From NCBI RefSeq assembly GCF_010730955.1, contig NZ_AP022577.1:4030001-4094000 (forward strand): a stretch of DNA of 64,000 bases, written 5' to 3'. The notes beneath the pieces are model-generated. The model was given only the letters and a program-made list of their open reading frames with translations, did no database searches and was not told where the DNA came from. The translations under genes and the position numbers were made by a program. Shown here piece by piece: positions 1-9,891 of this stretch (its first letter is position 1; each line of letters starts with the position of its first letter). Source of the DNA: Mycolicibacterium aubagnense (GTDB lineage Bacteria; Actinomycetota; Actinomycetes; Mycobacteriales; Mycobacteriaceae).

Positions 1-392
1 CCGTCGACGTTCTCCAGCCGGAACCAGCTGCCGCCGATGCCGTAGACCTCGAAACATGCGGAATCGGTGGCTCCGGCTGAATTGTCGGCTCCGCCGACGA
101 TCTGCTTCCAAAAGCCGACGACCTCGCCCTGCTTGTCGTCGATCACGACCCGCTGGTACGGGTACTTCCAGCCCTCGAGGCCTTCCATCTCCAAACCCAG
201 TGCGATGTCGCGGATTTCGGCCTTACCGAGGCACATCACGTCCTCCTTGGGGCCGATGTTCCAGCCGTACGTGGCGTCGTCGGTGTAGAAGTCGGCCATG
301 GGCTTCCAGTCGCCGGCCGCCTCGGCATCACGGTTGACCTGCAGCCACCGCTCGACCCACTCTTCGAGTTGTTCGCGGGGGAATGACGTCAT
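1..392 (-). CDS. SnoaL-like / NTF2-fold protein (3' part outside window)
   Basis: The ATG is at 392-390 and the frame stays open to the window edge, giving at least 130 residues. The start reads MTSFPREQLEEWVERWLQ, followed by DWKPMADFYTDDATYGWNIGP. This W-x-x-M-x-x-F-Y-x-D-D-A pattern is typical of the SnoaL/NTF2-like cone fold used by small isomerases, cyclases and accessory hydroxylases. It lies 17 nt downstream of the ferredoxin stop on the same strand, so it is probably the last or next gene of the cyp51 transcript. The C-terminus is missing, so its exact activity cannot be told. The family call is an inference from the motif. Confidence 0.7.
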   Translation of the reverse strand, partial: MTSFPREQLEEWVERWLQVNRDAEAAGDWKPMADFYTDDATYGWNIGPKEDVMCLGKAEIRDIALGLEMEGLEGWKYPYQRVVIDDKQGEVVGFWKQIVGGADNSAGATDSACFEVYGIGGSWFRLENVD

Positions 393-409
393 TGTCTTGT
401 CCTTTGTCT

Positions 410-1964
<1,555 letters not shown>

Positions 1965-1968
<4 letters not shown>

Positions 1969-2792
1969 CGACCAGGCATCCCTTCTTCGCCGAGCGCGAG
2001 CGATTGACGTTCCTTGGCTTCGGCCAGCGGCGCTTCGGGCTGAAGTTCCATGTTGGCGATGAATCCGCCGCGCGGGGTCTCGGCGACGAACGTGATGGCG
2101 CGCGCCAGGTCGGCCGCGCGCAGGAAGTAGCTGTGCCGGGCCTGGCCCCACTTGGCCCAATCCTCCAGGGCCGGACCGATTTTCTCGGCCGGCAGGCTCC
2201 ATCCCATCGAGGTCATGGTCGGGCCGGGATGCACCACCGAGGCGCGCACGCCGGTGCCTTCCAGCTCCATCTGGAAGTTGGTCACCATCGCGACCAGGCC
2301 GGCCTTCGCGGCGCCGTACGCGCCCATGTGCGGGCGCTGGCGCAGCGCCACGTCGGACCCGACGAAGATCAGGTCGCCGCGTCGGCGCTCGACCATGCCG
2401 TCGAGGACGGCGCGGGCCATGCGGTTGGCGCCGACCAGGTGGATCTGCAGCTGCTGGGCGAAGTCGTCGGTGCTCATCTCGTGCAGCCGGCCGAAGTTCG
2501 TGTCGCCGGCGCCGGTGACCAGGACCTCGATGTCGCCGAGAGCCGCGGTTGCCTTGGCGACGAAGTTCTCGACCGACGCGGTGTCGGTGACGTCGAGCGG
2601 CAGCGCAATCGCTTCTCCGCCTTCGGCTTTGATCTGATCGACGAGTTCCTGACACTTCTCCACCCGGCGGGCCCCCAGCGCGACCGGGAAGCCGCGGGCG
2701 GCGAGTGCGGTCGCCGTCGCGGCGCCGATGCCGGACGAGGCGCCGGCCACAATGGCGGGCCTGCGGGCGGGATGTGGTTCAAAACGGGCCAT
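1965..2792 (-). CDS. Short-chain dehydrogenase/reductase of the cyp51 operon
   Basis: A 275-residue classical SDR with a Rossmann nucleotide motif G-A-S-S-G-I-G at residues 17-23 and an active site of S146, Y159 and K163 (Y-G-A-A-K). The usual NNAG is replaced by TGAGD near residue 93. The length equals the M. tuberculosis Rv0765c homologue as I remember it. The start is an ATG at 2792, and its stop overlaps the cyp51 start. Co-transcription with two P450s suggests oxidation or reduction of an alcohol or ketone made by the monooxygenases. The substrate is not inferable from sequence. Confidence 0.92.
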
Positions 2793-2819
2793 TTGGCGTG
2801 CCTCAATCTGTGATGGGTT

Positions 2820-4058
2820 TCAGCGGTGGGACACCGCGATGGGAAGATGCGCGAATCCTCGTACTGAACTCGAATGCACGCGGACGCAGTTGTCCTCGTC
2901 CACCTCGTAGCCGTTGATGCGTTTGAACAATTCGGTCAGCGCCACCCGGGCTTCCATCCGGGCCAGGTGGGCACCGAGGCAGAAGTGGGCGCCGCTGCCG
3001 AAACTCACGAGCTTCGAACCGATGTCGCGGCCGATGCGGTACTCGTCGGGCTGGTCGAACACCCGCTCGTCGCGGTTGGCCGAACCGGCCAACAGCAGCA
3101 GCACCTCACCCGCCGGGACGGTGGTGCCGTGGAACTCGAGGTCTTCGACCACCGCGCGGGCCAGCAGCTGGCTGGACGTGTCGTAGCGCAGCGTCTCCTC
3201 GATCCACGGCGCGATCAGCTCATGGTCGTCGAAGACCGGCGCCAGCTGGTCGGGGTTCTTGTGTCCCCAATAAGCCGCATTGGCAAGCAGTTTCGTGGTG
3301 GTCTCGTTGCCGGCGATCACCATCAGGAACAGGAACGCCATGATCTCGTCGTCGGTGAGCTTGTCGCCGTCGATCTCGGCCTCCACCAGCGCCGAGGTGA
3401 GGTCGTCGCTCAGACTCTTGCGGCGCTGCTTGACCATGTCGGCGTAGTACATCAACAGCTCACCCGAGGCGGCGATGGCGGATGCCGGCACGTCGGCCGC
3501 CCCGTCATCACGGTGCATCACTCCGTCTGCCAGCGCGCGGATACGCACGCGGTCCACGTCGGGGACACCCATCAGCTCGCTGATGACGTCCATGGGCAGC
3601 TTGCCCGCGAAGGAGTCTACGAAATCAAATGTGCCGAAGTCATTGTCTTTCAACGCCTCATCGAGATGCTGGACGGCGATCTCGGTGACCCGCCCTTCCA
3701 GCTCGCGGATGCGCCGCGGCGTGAAGCCCTTGGAGACCAGGGTTCGCAGTCGCAGGTGCGCTGGATCGTCAAGGGCCAGAAAGGACATCACGCGGTGGGC
3801 TTCGTCGTTGCGCGAGATCGGGTCCAGTGAGACGCCGTGCTTGTTGGACAGAGCGGTGCTGTTCCGGAAGCCGCGCAGCACGTCCTCATGCCGGGACAGG
3901 GCCCAGAAGTTGAGCTTGTCGTTCCGGTAGATCGGCGCCTCGTCCCGCAGCCGCCGGTAGTACGGATACGGATCCTCGTGGAAGTCGTAGCTGTACGGAT
4001 CGATCAATAGCTCGACTTCCCGGGGCGAGCGAAGCGACGGGGATGTGTTTGTCGTCAT
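2820..4058 (-). CDS. cyp123: Cytochrome P450, CYP123 family
   Basis: A 412-residue P450. The I-helix motif is V-I-A-G-N-E-T-T-T-K, the ExxR motif is ETLRYD, and the heme loop FGSGAHFCLGAHLAR places Cys near residue 360. The gene lies between the TetR gene (ATGA overlap at 4055-4058) and the SDR (27-nt gap), matching cyp123 in the collinear M. tuberculosis locus. Subfamily assignment rests on synteny and general resemblance. No substrate is established for CYP123. The ferredoxin at the end of the operon is the likely electron donor. Confidence 0.88.
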   Translation of the reverse strand: MTTNTSPSLRSPREVELLIDPYSYDFHEDPYPYYRRLRDEAPIYRNDKLNFWALSRHEDVLRGFRNSTALSNKHGVSLDPISRNDEAHRVMSFLALDDPAHLRLRTLVSKGFTPRRIRELEGRVTEIAVQHLDEALKDNDFGTFDFVDSFAGKLPMDVISELMGVPDVDRVRIRALADGVMHRDDGAADVPASAIAASGELLMYYADMVKQRRKSLSDDLTSALVEAEIDGDKLTDDEIMAFLFLMVIAGNETTTKLLANAAYWGHKNPDQLAPVFDDHELIAPWIEETLRYDTSSQLLARAVVEDLEFHGTTVPAGEVLLLLAGSANRDERVFDQPDEYRIGRDIGSKLVSFGSGAHFCLGAHLARMEARVALTELFKRINGYEVDEDNCVRVHSSSVRGFAHLPIAVSHR

Positions 4059-4660
4059 GCGTTGTCTCCCACGATTAATCCGACGACATAGGACAGCCGG
4101 TCGGCGATCTGGTGATAGGTGTAGACGCCGCTGCCTGCGTTGACGAGCGCGCCGAAGTACGTCATCTCCAGGGCCGACAGCAGGCGCGGATCGGCAGCGG
4201 GGCCGACGGCCGAGCGGATCCGGCGATGGATCTCACCGCCGATGCGGTCACGCACCTTGCGGACGGTTTCGTCGTCGCCCGACAGCAGGGCCGTCGTGCA
4301 GGCAGCTGCGACCCCGGGCTCGTCGGCCACGACCAGCGCGAGGCTGCGCAGTGCCTGTTCGACGCGGCTGGCCATCGACTGGTTGACGTCGGTGAAGTAC
4401 GGCACCTGCCGAACCATGTCCAGGTACACCTCGGCGATGAGGTGGTTCTTGGACGAGAAGTAGGTGTAGGCGGTCGCCGGTGCGACCTTGGCGCGCGCGG
4501 CCACGGCGCGCACCGTCAGGTCGGCATAGGACGACTCCCGGAGCATCTCGCGGCCCGCGGCGAGAACCTTCTGGAAGGTCTCCTCCTGGCGGCGGTTACG
4601 CGGCTGGTCGTCCGCTTCTTGGCCGGTACGTGTGACTGCGGCCACTGCATCGCTGGACAC
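4055..4660 (-). CDS. TetR-family regulator of the cyp123-cyp51 operon
   Basis: A 201-residue regulator. The N-terminal helix-turn-helix spans about residues 30-75 (TVRAVAARAKVAPATAYTYF) and is followed by a helical ligand domain. The start is GTG at 4660-4658. It has no Shine-Dalgarno, but TAACTT lies 6 nt upstream, so the mRNA is probably leaderless. It is first in the minus-strand operon and its stop overlaps the cyp123 start. A GGACA-N2-TGTCC palindrome overlaps its start codon and a second copy precedes divergent aldA, so it probably represses both units. Ligand unknown; a lipid-like substrate of the P450s is an inference. Confidence 0.9.
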   Translation of the reverse strand: MSSDAVAAVTRTGQEADDQPRNRRQEETFQKVLAAGREMLRESSYADLTVRAVAARAKVAPATAYTYFSSKNHLIAEVYLDMVRQVPYFTDVNQSMASRVEQALRSLALVVADEPGVAAACTTALLSGDDETVRKVRDRIGGEIHRRIRSAVGPAADPRLLSALEMTYFGALVNAGSGVYTYHQIADRLSYVVGLIVGDNA

Positions 4661-4672
4661 ATGTCCAAGTTA
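4655..4672 (-). promoter_or_regulatory. Leaderless TetR promoter with GGACA-N2-TGTCC operator
   Basis: On the minus strand TAACTT (4672-4667) is followed after 6 nt by the GTG start at 4660. The perfect 12-bp palindrome GGACACATGTCC (4655-4666) covers the initiation site and the start codon. The layout fits an autorepressor operator. The -10 assignment is from consensus only. Confidence 0.6.
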
Positions 4673-4766
4673 GCCGATGGCGCGCCATGGAAGCAAGGTG
4701 GTGGCTTGAAAAGCCAGTTAAATCGGCGTTTACTTCGATATCCGCGGTACTGATCTCGCGGGACCC

Positions 4767-4824
4767 TTGCTACTCGGCGGCGCGTGAGGTTATGGTTCGA
4801 CTGAACGTTGTCGGACAGTTGTCC
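4767..4824 (+). promoter_or_regulatory. aldA promoter with second GGACA-N2-TGTCC operator
   Basis: TTGCTA (4767-4772) and TATGGT (4791-4796), 18 nt apart, resemble -35 and -10 boxes. The palindrome GGACAGTTGTCC (4813-4824) lies just downstream of the expected start site, in a roadblock position before the aldA start at 4844. It has the same half-sites and spacing as the copy at 4655-4666. Confidence 0.55.
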
Positions 4825-4843
4825 AGAATTCGCAGGAGTGCAG

Positions 4844-6313
4844 ATGGCCTTGTTGGGTGATCGCGAAAGCCGCCTTCTCATCGACGGAAAATTGGTGCCG
4901 GGGTCACGCGGTACGTTCCCGACCGTCAATCCCGCGACCGAGGAAGTCCTCGGCGTGGCGGCCGACGCCACGGTGGGGGACATGGCCGACGCCATCGACG
5001 GCGCGCGGCGGGCCTTCGACGAGACCGACTGGTCCACCAATGTCGAACTGCGCGTGCGCTGCCTGCGCCAGTTGCAGCAGGCCATGCGCGACCACGCCGA
5101 CGAGCTGCGCGAGCTGACCATCTCGGAGGTTGGCGCACCCCGGATGCTCACTGCCGGAGCGCATTTGGACGGGCCGATCGAAGACCTGACCTTCGCTGCC
5201 GACACCGCGGAGGGCTACCAGTGGACCACCGACCTGGGACACGCCACCCCGCAGGGGATTCCGACCAACCGGACCATTGCGCGCGAGGCCGTCGGTGTCG
5301 TCGGCGCGATCACGCCGTGGAACTTCCCGCACCAGATCAACCTGGCCAAGGTCGGGCCGGCGCTGGCGGCGGGCAACACCCTGATCCTCAAGCCCGCACC
5401 CGACACCCCGTGGGCTGCGGCGGTGCTGGGCCAACTGATCACCGAGCACACGGACTTCCCTGCGGGCGTCGTCAACATCGTCACGTCCCGTGACCACGGC
5501 GTCGGCGCCATGCTGTCGAAACACCCTGACGTGGACATGGTTTCGTTCACCGGCTCGACCGTCACCGGCCGTGCCGTGATGACCGACGCCGCGGCCACCA
5601 TCAAAAAGGTGTTCCTGGAGCTCGGTGGGAAGTCGGCGTTCCTGGTGCTGGACGACGCCGACCTGGCCGGCGCCTGTGCGATGGCCGCGTTCACGGCATC
5701 GATGCACGCCGGCCAGGGCTGCGCGATCACCACCCGGCTGGTGGTGCCGCGGGCCCGCTACGACGAAGCGGTCGCGGCTGCGGCGGGGACGATGGGCGGC
5801 ATCAAGCCCGGCGATCCGTCCAGCCCGCGGACCGTCTGTGGTCCCGTGATCTCGGCGCGCCAGCGCGACCGGGTGCAGAGCTACCTCGACCTCGCGATCG
5901 AGGAGGGTGGCACGTTCGCCTGCGGTGGCGGCCGCCCTGCGGACCGTGACACCGGCTTCTTCATCGAACCGACCGTCATTGCTGGACTGGATAATTCGGC
6001 GCGTGTCGCCCGCGAGGAGATCTTCGGGCCGGTGCTCACCGTCATCGCCCACGACGGCGACGACGACGCCGTCCGCATCGCCAACGACTCGCCGTACGGC
6101 CTGTCCGGCACGGTGTTCTCGGCCGACCCGCAGCGCGCGGCGGGCGTGGCAGCCCGGCTGCGCGTCGGCACCGTCAACGTCAACGGCGGCGTCTGGTACT
6201 CCGCCGACGCGCCGTTCGGCGGCTACAAGCAGTCCGGCAATGGCCGGGAGATGGGCGTCGCCGGGTTCGAGGAATACCTGGAGACCAAGTGCATCGCCAC
6301 GCTGGCCACCTAG
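4844..6313 (+). CDS. aldA: NAD(P)-dependent aldehyde dehydrogenase
   Basis: A 489-residue ALDH-superfamily enzyme that oxidises an aldehyde to the acid. Key sites are ITPWNFP near residue 156, the cofactor motif FTGSTVTG (235-242), general base E259 in LELGGKS, and nucleophile C293 in GQGCAITT. I chose the ATG at 4844 because AGGAG ends 6 nt upstream and the length then equals M. tuberculosis AldA (489 aa). A TTG at 4808 in the same frame lies inside the operator region and is rejected. It begins a five-gene plus-strand run and is divergent from the TetR/P450 operon. Confidence 0.95.
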   Translation: MALLGDRESRLLIDGKLVPGSRGTFPTVNPATEEVLGVAADATVGDMADAIDGARRAFDETDWSTNVELRVRCLRQLQQAMRDHADELRELTISEVGAPRMLTAGAHLDGPIEDLTFAADTAEGYQWTTDLGHATPQGIPTNRTIAREAVGVVGAITPWNFPHQINLAKVGPALAAGNTLILKPAPDTPWAAAVLGQLITEHTDFPAGVVNIVTSRDHGVGAMLSKHPDVDMVSFTGSTVTGRAVMTDAAATIKKVFLELGGKSAFLVLDDADLAGACAMAAFTASMHAGQGCAITTRLVVPRARYDEAVAAAAGTMGGIKPGDPSSPRTVCGPVISARQRDRVQSYLDLAIEEGGTFACGGGRPADRDTGFFIEPTVIAGLDNSARVAREEIFGPVLTVIAHDGDDDAVRIANDSPYGLSGTVFSADPQRAAGVAARLRVGTVNVNGGVWYSADAPFGGYKQSGNGREMGVAGFEEYLETKCIATLAT

Positions 6314-6364
6314 CTCCGGGCGCCCCAAAACCGTTGGCTCACAAGAATTAGACGAGAGGAAATC

Positions 6365-7117
6365 ATGGGCAGGTTCGAGAACAAGGTCGGCATCGTGACC
6401 GGGGCAGGCGGCGGCATCGGTCAGGTCTACGCCGAGGCGCTGGCCGCCGAAGGCGCCGCCGTAGTCGTCGCCGACATCAATGTCGAGGGTGCGGAGAAGG
6501 TTGCCGCCGGCATCAAGGCCGACGGCGGCAAGGCCCTGGCCGTACGCGTCGACGTCTCCGACATCGATTCGGCCAATGACATGGCAGCGCAAGCCGTGGC
6601 CGAGTTCGGCGGCATCGACTACCTGGTGAACAACGCCGCGATCTTCGGCGGCATGAAGCTCGACGGCCTGCTGACCGTGGACTGGGACTACTACCGCAAG
6701 TTCATGAGCGTCAACCTCGACGGCGCGCTGGTGTGTACCCGTGCGGTTTTCCCGCATATGGAGAAGCGCGGTGGCGGGTCGATCGTCAACCAGTCCTCCA
6801 CGGCGGCCTGGGTTTACGCCAACTTCTACGGTTTGGCGAAGGTCGGGGTCAACGGTCTGACGCAGCAGTTGTCCCGTGAGTTGGGGTGGCGCAACATCCG
6901 CATCAACGCGATCGCGCCGGGACCCATCGACACCGAGGCCAACCGCAGCACCACCCCGCAGGCCATCGTGAAGCAGATCGTCCAGACTCTGCCGCTGGCG
7001 CGGATGGGCACCCCGGAAGACCTCGTCGGTATGTGCCTGTTCCTGCTGTCCGACGAGGCCAGCTGGATCACCGGGCAGATCTTCAACGTCGACGGCGGAC
7101 AGATCATCCGGTCATGA
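6365..7117 (+). CDS. SDR-family oxidoreductase (Rv0769-like)
   Basis: A 250-residue classical SDR. The cofactor motif is TGAGGGIGQ (12-20), followed by NNAAIFGG (89-96), the catalytic S144/S145, and Y155 and K159 in Y-G-L-A-K. GAGAGGA supplies a strong ribosome site. The C-terminal ITGQIFNVDGGQ tail is typical of 3-oxoacyl reductase-like SDRs. Its stop overlaps the next start (ATGA), so it is translationally coupled to the HIBADH-like gene. Role: NAD(P)H-linked alcohol/ketone interconversion in the same pathway as AldA. Substrate unknown. Confidence 0.92.
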   Translation: MGRFENKVGIVTGAGGGIGQVYAEALAAEGAAVVVADINVEGAEKVAAGIKADGGKALAVRVDVSDIDSANDMAAQAVAEFGGIDYLVNNAAIFGGMKLDGLLTVDWDYYRKFMSVNLDGALVCTRAVFPHMEKRGGGSIVNQSSTAAWVYANFYGLAKVGVNGLTQQLSRELGWRNIRINAIAPGPIDTEANRSTTPQAIVKQIVQTLPLARMGTPEDLVGMCLFLLSDEASWITGQIFNVDGGQIIRS

Positions 7118-7998
7118 GCGACGATGAGCGCTTGCGCGAAGAGCAGACCGGCGCAGCACGACTCGGGTATATCGGTCTCGGCAATCAGGGTACGCCGATG
7201 GCCAAGCGCCTGGCCGAATGGCCCGGCGGGCTCATCGTTTTCGACATGCGTGCCGAGGCCATGGCGCCGTTCGCGGAACTGGGCGCCACCCTGGCCGACC
7301 GCGTCGCGGACGTCGCCAAGGCCGACGTGATCAGCGTGACCGTGCTCAACGACGAGCAGGTTCGCGACGTCGTCGCGCAGCTTGCCGAGCACGCCGAGCC
7401 CGGTACGGTGATCGCCATCCATTCCACGATCGAGCCGACGACGGCCGTCGAGCTGGCCGAACAGCTGCGGCCCAAGGGGATTCACCTCGTCGACGCACCG
7501 GTGAGCGGTGGCGCCGGGGCGGCGAGCAAGGGCGAACTGGCCGTCATGGTCGGGGCCGACGACGAGGCCTACGACAAGGTGAAGCCCGTCTTCAAGCAGT
7601 GGGCGTCGTTGGTGGTGCGCGCCGGCGAACCGGGTGCGGGCACCAAGATGAAGCTGGCCCGGAACATGCTGACCTTCATCGGGTTTGCCGCCGCGTGCGA
7701 GGCGCAGAAGCTGGCCGAGGCAGCGGGCATCGACCTGCAGAAGCTGGGCCGCGTCGTGCGGCACAGTGATGCGCAGTCCGGCGGCCCGGGCGCGATCATG
7801 GCGCGCGACGACACCAAACCGCTGGCCCCCGACCACTTCCTCTACCCCATGTTCGTCCACACCCGGGGCCTGGCGGAGAAGGACCTCACGCTGGCCCTCG
7901 GACTGGGTTCTGCTGTGGGAGTGGATCTTCCGCTTGCCGAGCTGGCATTGGCCAATCTCGCCGAGGGCCTCGGCGTACCGCATTCGAAGGAGTCGTGA
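7114..7998 (+). CDS. NAD(P)-dependent 3-hydroxyisobutyrate-dehydrogenase-like reductase
   Basis: 294 residues from the ATG at 7114, which overlaps the previous TGA. The N-terminal Rossmann motif GYIGLGNQGTPMAKRL lies near residue 18. The DAPVSGGAGAA segment and the catalytic-lysine region GAGTKMKLARNML are the signatures of the beta-hydroxyacid dehydrogenase family. The length agrees with Rv0770 of M. tuberculosis (295). The family oxidises beta-hydroxyacids or reduces semialdehydes. Being downstream of an ALDH and an SDR, it probably acts on the same carbon skeleton. Confidence 0.92.
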   Translation: MSDDERLREEQTGAARLGYIGLGNQGTPMAKRLAEWPGGLIVFDMRAEAMAPFAELGATLADRVADVAKADVISVTVLNDEQVRDVVAQLAEHAEPGTVIAIHSTIEPTTAVELAEQLRPKGIHLVDAPVSGGAGAASKGELAVMVGADDEAYDKVKPVFKQWASLVVRAGEPGAGTKMKLARNMLTFIGFAAACEAQKLAEAAGIDLQKLGRVVRHSDAQSGGPGAIMARDDTKPLAPDHFLYPMFVHTRGLAEKDLTLALGLGSAVGVDLPLAELALANLAEGLGVPHSKES

Positions 7999-8441
7999 TG
8001 GACGAGTTGCGCGCCAAAGGCCTGGCGAAGATGAACGAGGTGTACGGCTGGGAGATGCCCAACATCGAGGGCGACCCGTACTTCGACCTCACCGTGGACC
8101 ACTTGTTCGGCACCATCTGGAGCAAGCCCGGGTTGAGCATGCGGGAGAAGCGGCTGATGACGTTGACGTGCGTCACTGCCGTCGGCTCACAGGACCTCGC
8201 CGAGATTCAGGTCAACGCCGCGTTGCTCAACGAGGAGTTCACCGAGGCCGAGCTCAAGGACATCGGCATCTTCCTCACGCAGTACCTCGGCTTCCCACTC
8301 GGTTCAGCGTTCAACGGCACCGTGTCCAAGGTCGTCGCCAGGCGGCGCAAGGCAGCCGAGAAGGGCCTCGCCGAGGACCGCAAGGCGAACGTCAACGCCG
8401 CGGTCAAGATGAACACCGGGAGCGAGCTCGATGACAAGTAG
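7998..8441 (+). CDS. Carboxymuconolactone decarboxylase / AhpD-like family protein
   Basis: 147 residues. The ATG at 7998 is preceded by AAGGAG with 5-nt spacing and overlaps the previous stop (TGATG), which decides against GTG 7995. The core SMREKRLMTLTCVTAVGSQDLAEIQVN is the CMD-fold helix pair. The CxxC redox pair of AhpD is absent, so a peroxidase-reductase role is unlikely; gamma-lactone decarboxylase or an unassigned CMD function fits better. It matches Rv0771 in position. Its 3' end overlaps the next gene by 11 nt. Confidence 0.9.
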   Translation: MDELRAKGLAKMNEVYGWEMPNIEGDPYFDLTVDHLFGTIWSKPGLSMREKRLMTLTCVTAVGSQDLAEIQVNAALLNEEFTEAELKDIGIFLTQYLGFPLGSAFNGTVSKVVARRRKAAEKGLAEDRKANVNAAVKMNTGSELDDK

Positions 8442-9657
8442 ATACGCATCGTTGTCGCGCGCGCAGCTCGCGGCGCTGGTGCCCGAGCTGCTGCTGATCG
8501 GGCAGCTCATCGACCGTTCGGGAATGGCCTGGTGCATCGTCGAATTCGGTCGTGAAGAGATGCTGCAGATCGCCATCGAGGAGTGGGCCGGGTCCAGTCC
8601 GCTCTACACCAAGCGGATGCAGAAGGCGCTGAAATACGAAGGCGTGGATATCATCACGATCTTCAAGGGCCTGCAGCTGGACATCGGCGCGCCACCGCAG
8701 TTCATGGATTTCCGGTACACCGTGCACGATCGCTGGCGCGGCGAGTTCCACCTCGACCACTGCGGCGCGCTCATGGACGTCGAGCCCATGGGCCCCGACT
8801 ACGTGCGCGGCATGTGCCACGACATCGAGGATCCGACGTTCGACGCGACGGCGCTGGCCACCAACCGGCGCTGCCAGGTGCGGCCCATCCACCGGCCGCC
8901 GCGCGTGCCGGCGGACCGGACGCCGGCCTGCGCGTGGACCGTCATCATCGACGAGTCGTATCCCGAGGTCGGGTTCATCCCGCAGCTCGACATCATCGGC
9001 GCGACCAATGCGTACCGGTGCGAGCTCGATGACATCGACCCCGCGGACGAGGGGCAGGCCGACTACTCCGGCCCGCTGGTGAGTGACGTCGACTTCTCGG
9101 CCTTCTCGCACTCGGCGCTGGTGCGCATCGCCGATGAGGTGTGTCTCCAGATGCACCTACTGGTGCTGTCTTTCGCACTGGCGGTCCGGGCCCGCTGTAA
9201 CGGCGACCTCCAGAAGGAACGGTCGATCCGCACCAAGGCGCTGATCGGCATCTCGGGCGTGGCAGCCGAGCGCATCCAGCGGGTGCTGGGGTTGCCGAAC
9301 GATGCCGCCAGTGCCCTGCGGGTGCTGGAGCTGCATCCGCTCCTCAACCCGGCCGCGTATGTCTCCGTTGATGTTTCGGGCGAGGAGGCACACGTGCGGC
9401 CGTCGCCGGCGCACGAGGACGACGCCTGGATCGCGCTGGTGTCTCCTGAAGCCGACCTGCCGCTGCAGGCGATCGCCACGGCGGTCAACCCACTGCTGCG
9501 CGCAGAAGTCTCCGGCGACGCCCGCGACTGGACCGTACGGTTCATCGAAACCGACACCCCGGCAAAGGAACTCGGCGAGGTCTCGGTGTGCAAGGTGAGC
9601 AGCGGAGCGGCGTGGGTCTTCGAGGAGCGTAAGTCCCTGCCGTTGACGGTCGTCTAG
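8431..9657 (+). CDS. Uncharacterised protein with clustered His/Cys residues, end of aldA operon
   Basis: A 408-residue protein that I do not recognise. The start ATG at 8431 lies inside the end of the CMD gene (11-nt overlap), so translation is coupled. Visible features are HLDHCG at 107-112, CHDIED at 129-134, C148, H154 in RPIHRPPR and C167. These could form a metal site. The C-terminal third (from about 300) is a separate alpha/beta stretch with AHEDDAWIALVSPE. No signal peptide or transmembrane segment is evident. I do not remember a counterpart between Rv0771 and purD in M. tuberculosis H37Rv, so it may be lost there. Confidence 0.85.
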   Translation: MTSRYASLSRAQLAALVPELLLIGQLIDRSGMAWCIVEFGREEMLQIAIEEWAGSSPLYTKRMQKALKYEGVDIITIFKGLQLDIGAPPQFMDFRYTVHDRWRGEFHLDHCGALMDVEPMGPDYVRGMCHDIEDPTFDATALATNRRCQVRPIHRPPRVPADRTPACAWTVIIDESYPEVGFIPQLDIIGATNAYRCELDDIDPADEGQADYSGPLVSDVDFSAFSHSALVRIADEVCLQMHLLVLSFALAVRARCNGDLQKERSIRTKALIGISGVAAERIQRVLGLPNDAASALRVLELHPLLNPAAYVSVDVSGEEAHVRPSPAHEDDAWIALVSPEADLPLQAIATAVNPLLRAEVSGDARDWTVRFIETDTPAKELGEVSVCKVSSGAAWVFEERKSLPLTVV

Positions 9658-9703
9658 CGCGAGCCGGTGAGATCGTCTCTCTTCCTGGGACACTTGTCGG
9701 CCG

Positions 9704-9766
9704 GAGCTGTCAGCATCGGCTGACGTTGTCAGCGCATGATGACAATGTCCCGATTTGTGACAGCTC
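9704..9766. repeat. Inverted repeats between convergent genes (possible terminator)
   Basis: GAGCTGTCA (9704-9712) pairs with TGACAGCTC (9758-9766), a perfect 9-bp match. Inside it GCTGAC-GTT-GTCAGC (9719-9733) is a perfect 6-bp stem with a 3-nt loop. It sits in the 234-bp gap between converging genes and has no T-run. A bidirectional termination structure is plausible but unproven. Nothing else is visible in the gap. Confidence 0.35.
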
Positions 9767-9891
9767 TGGATCAAAGGCATTGGGGTACGGGGTGACTCCT
9801 GCGTTGACCTTGCGGTGACGTCTCGAAAGACCGCGAGTAGATGTGTGCGTGGATGCAGGGTCAGCGTCCGTGCGGGCACGGCCTGGGCCGC

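Noticed and set aside
4904..6757. 617-codon open frame on the minus strand over aldA and the SDR
   Set aside because: It is antisense to two clear enzymes, has low-complexity His/Arg/Gly/Val composition typical of GC-rich shadow frames, and shows no motif.
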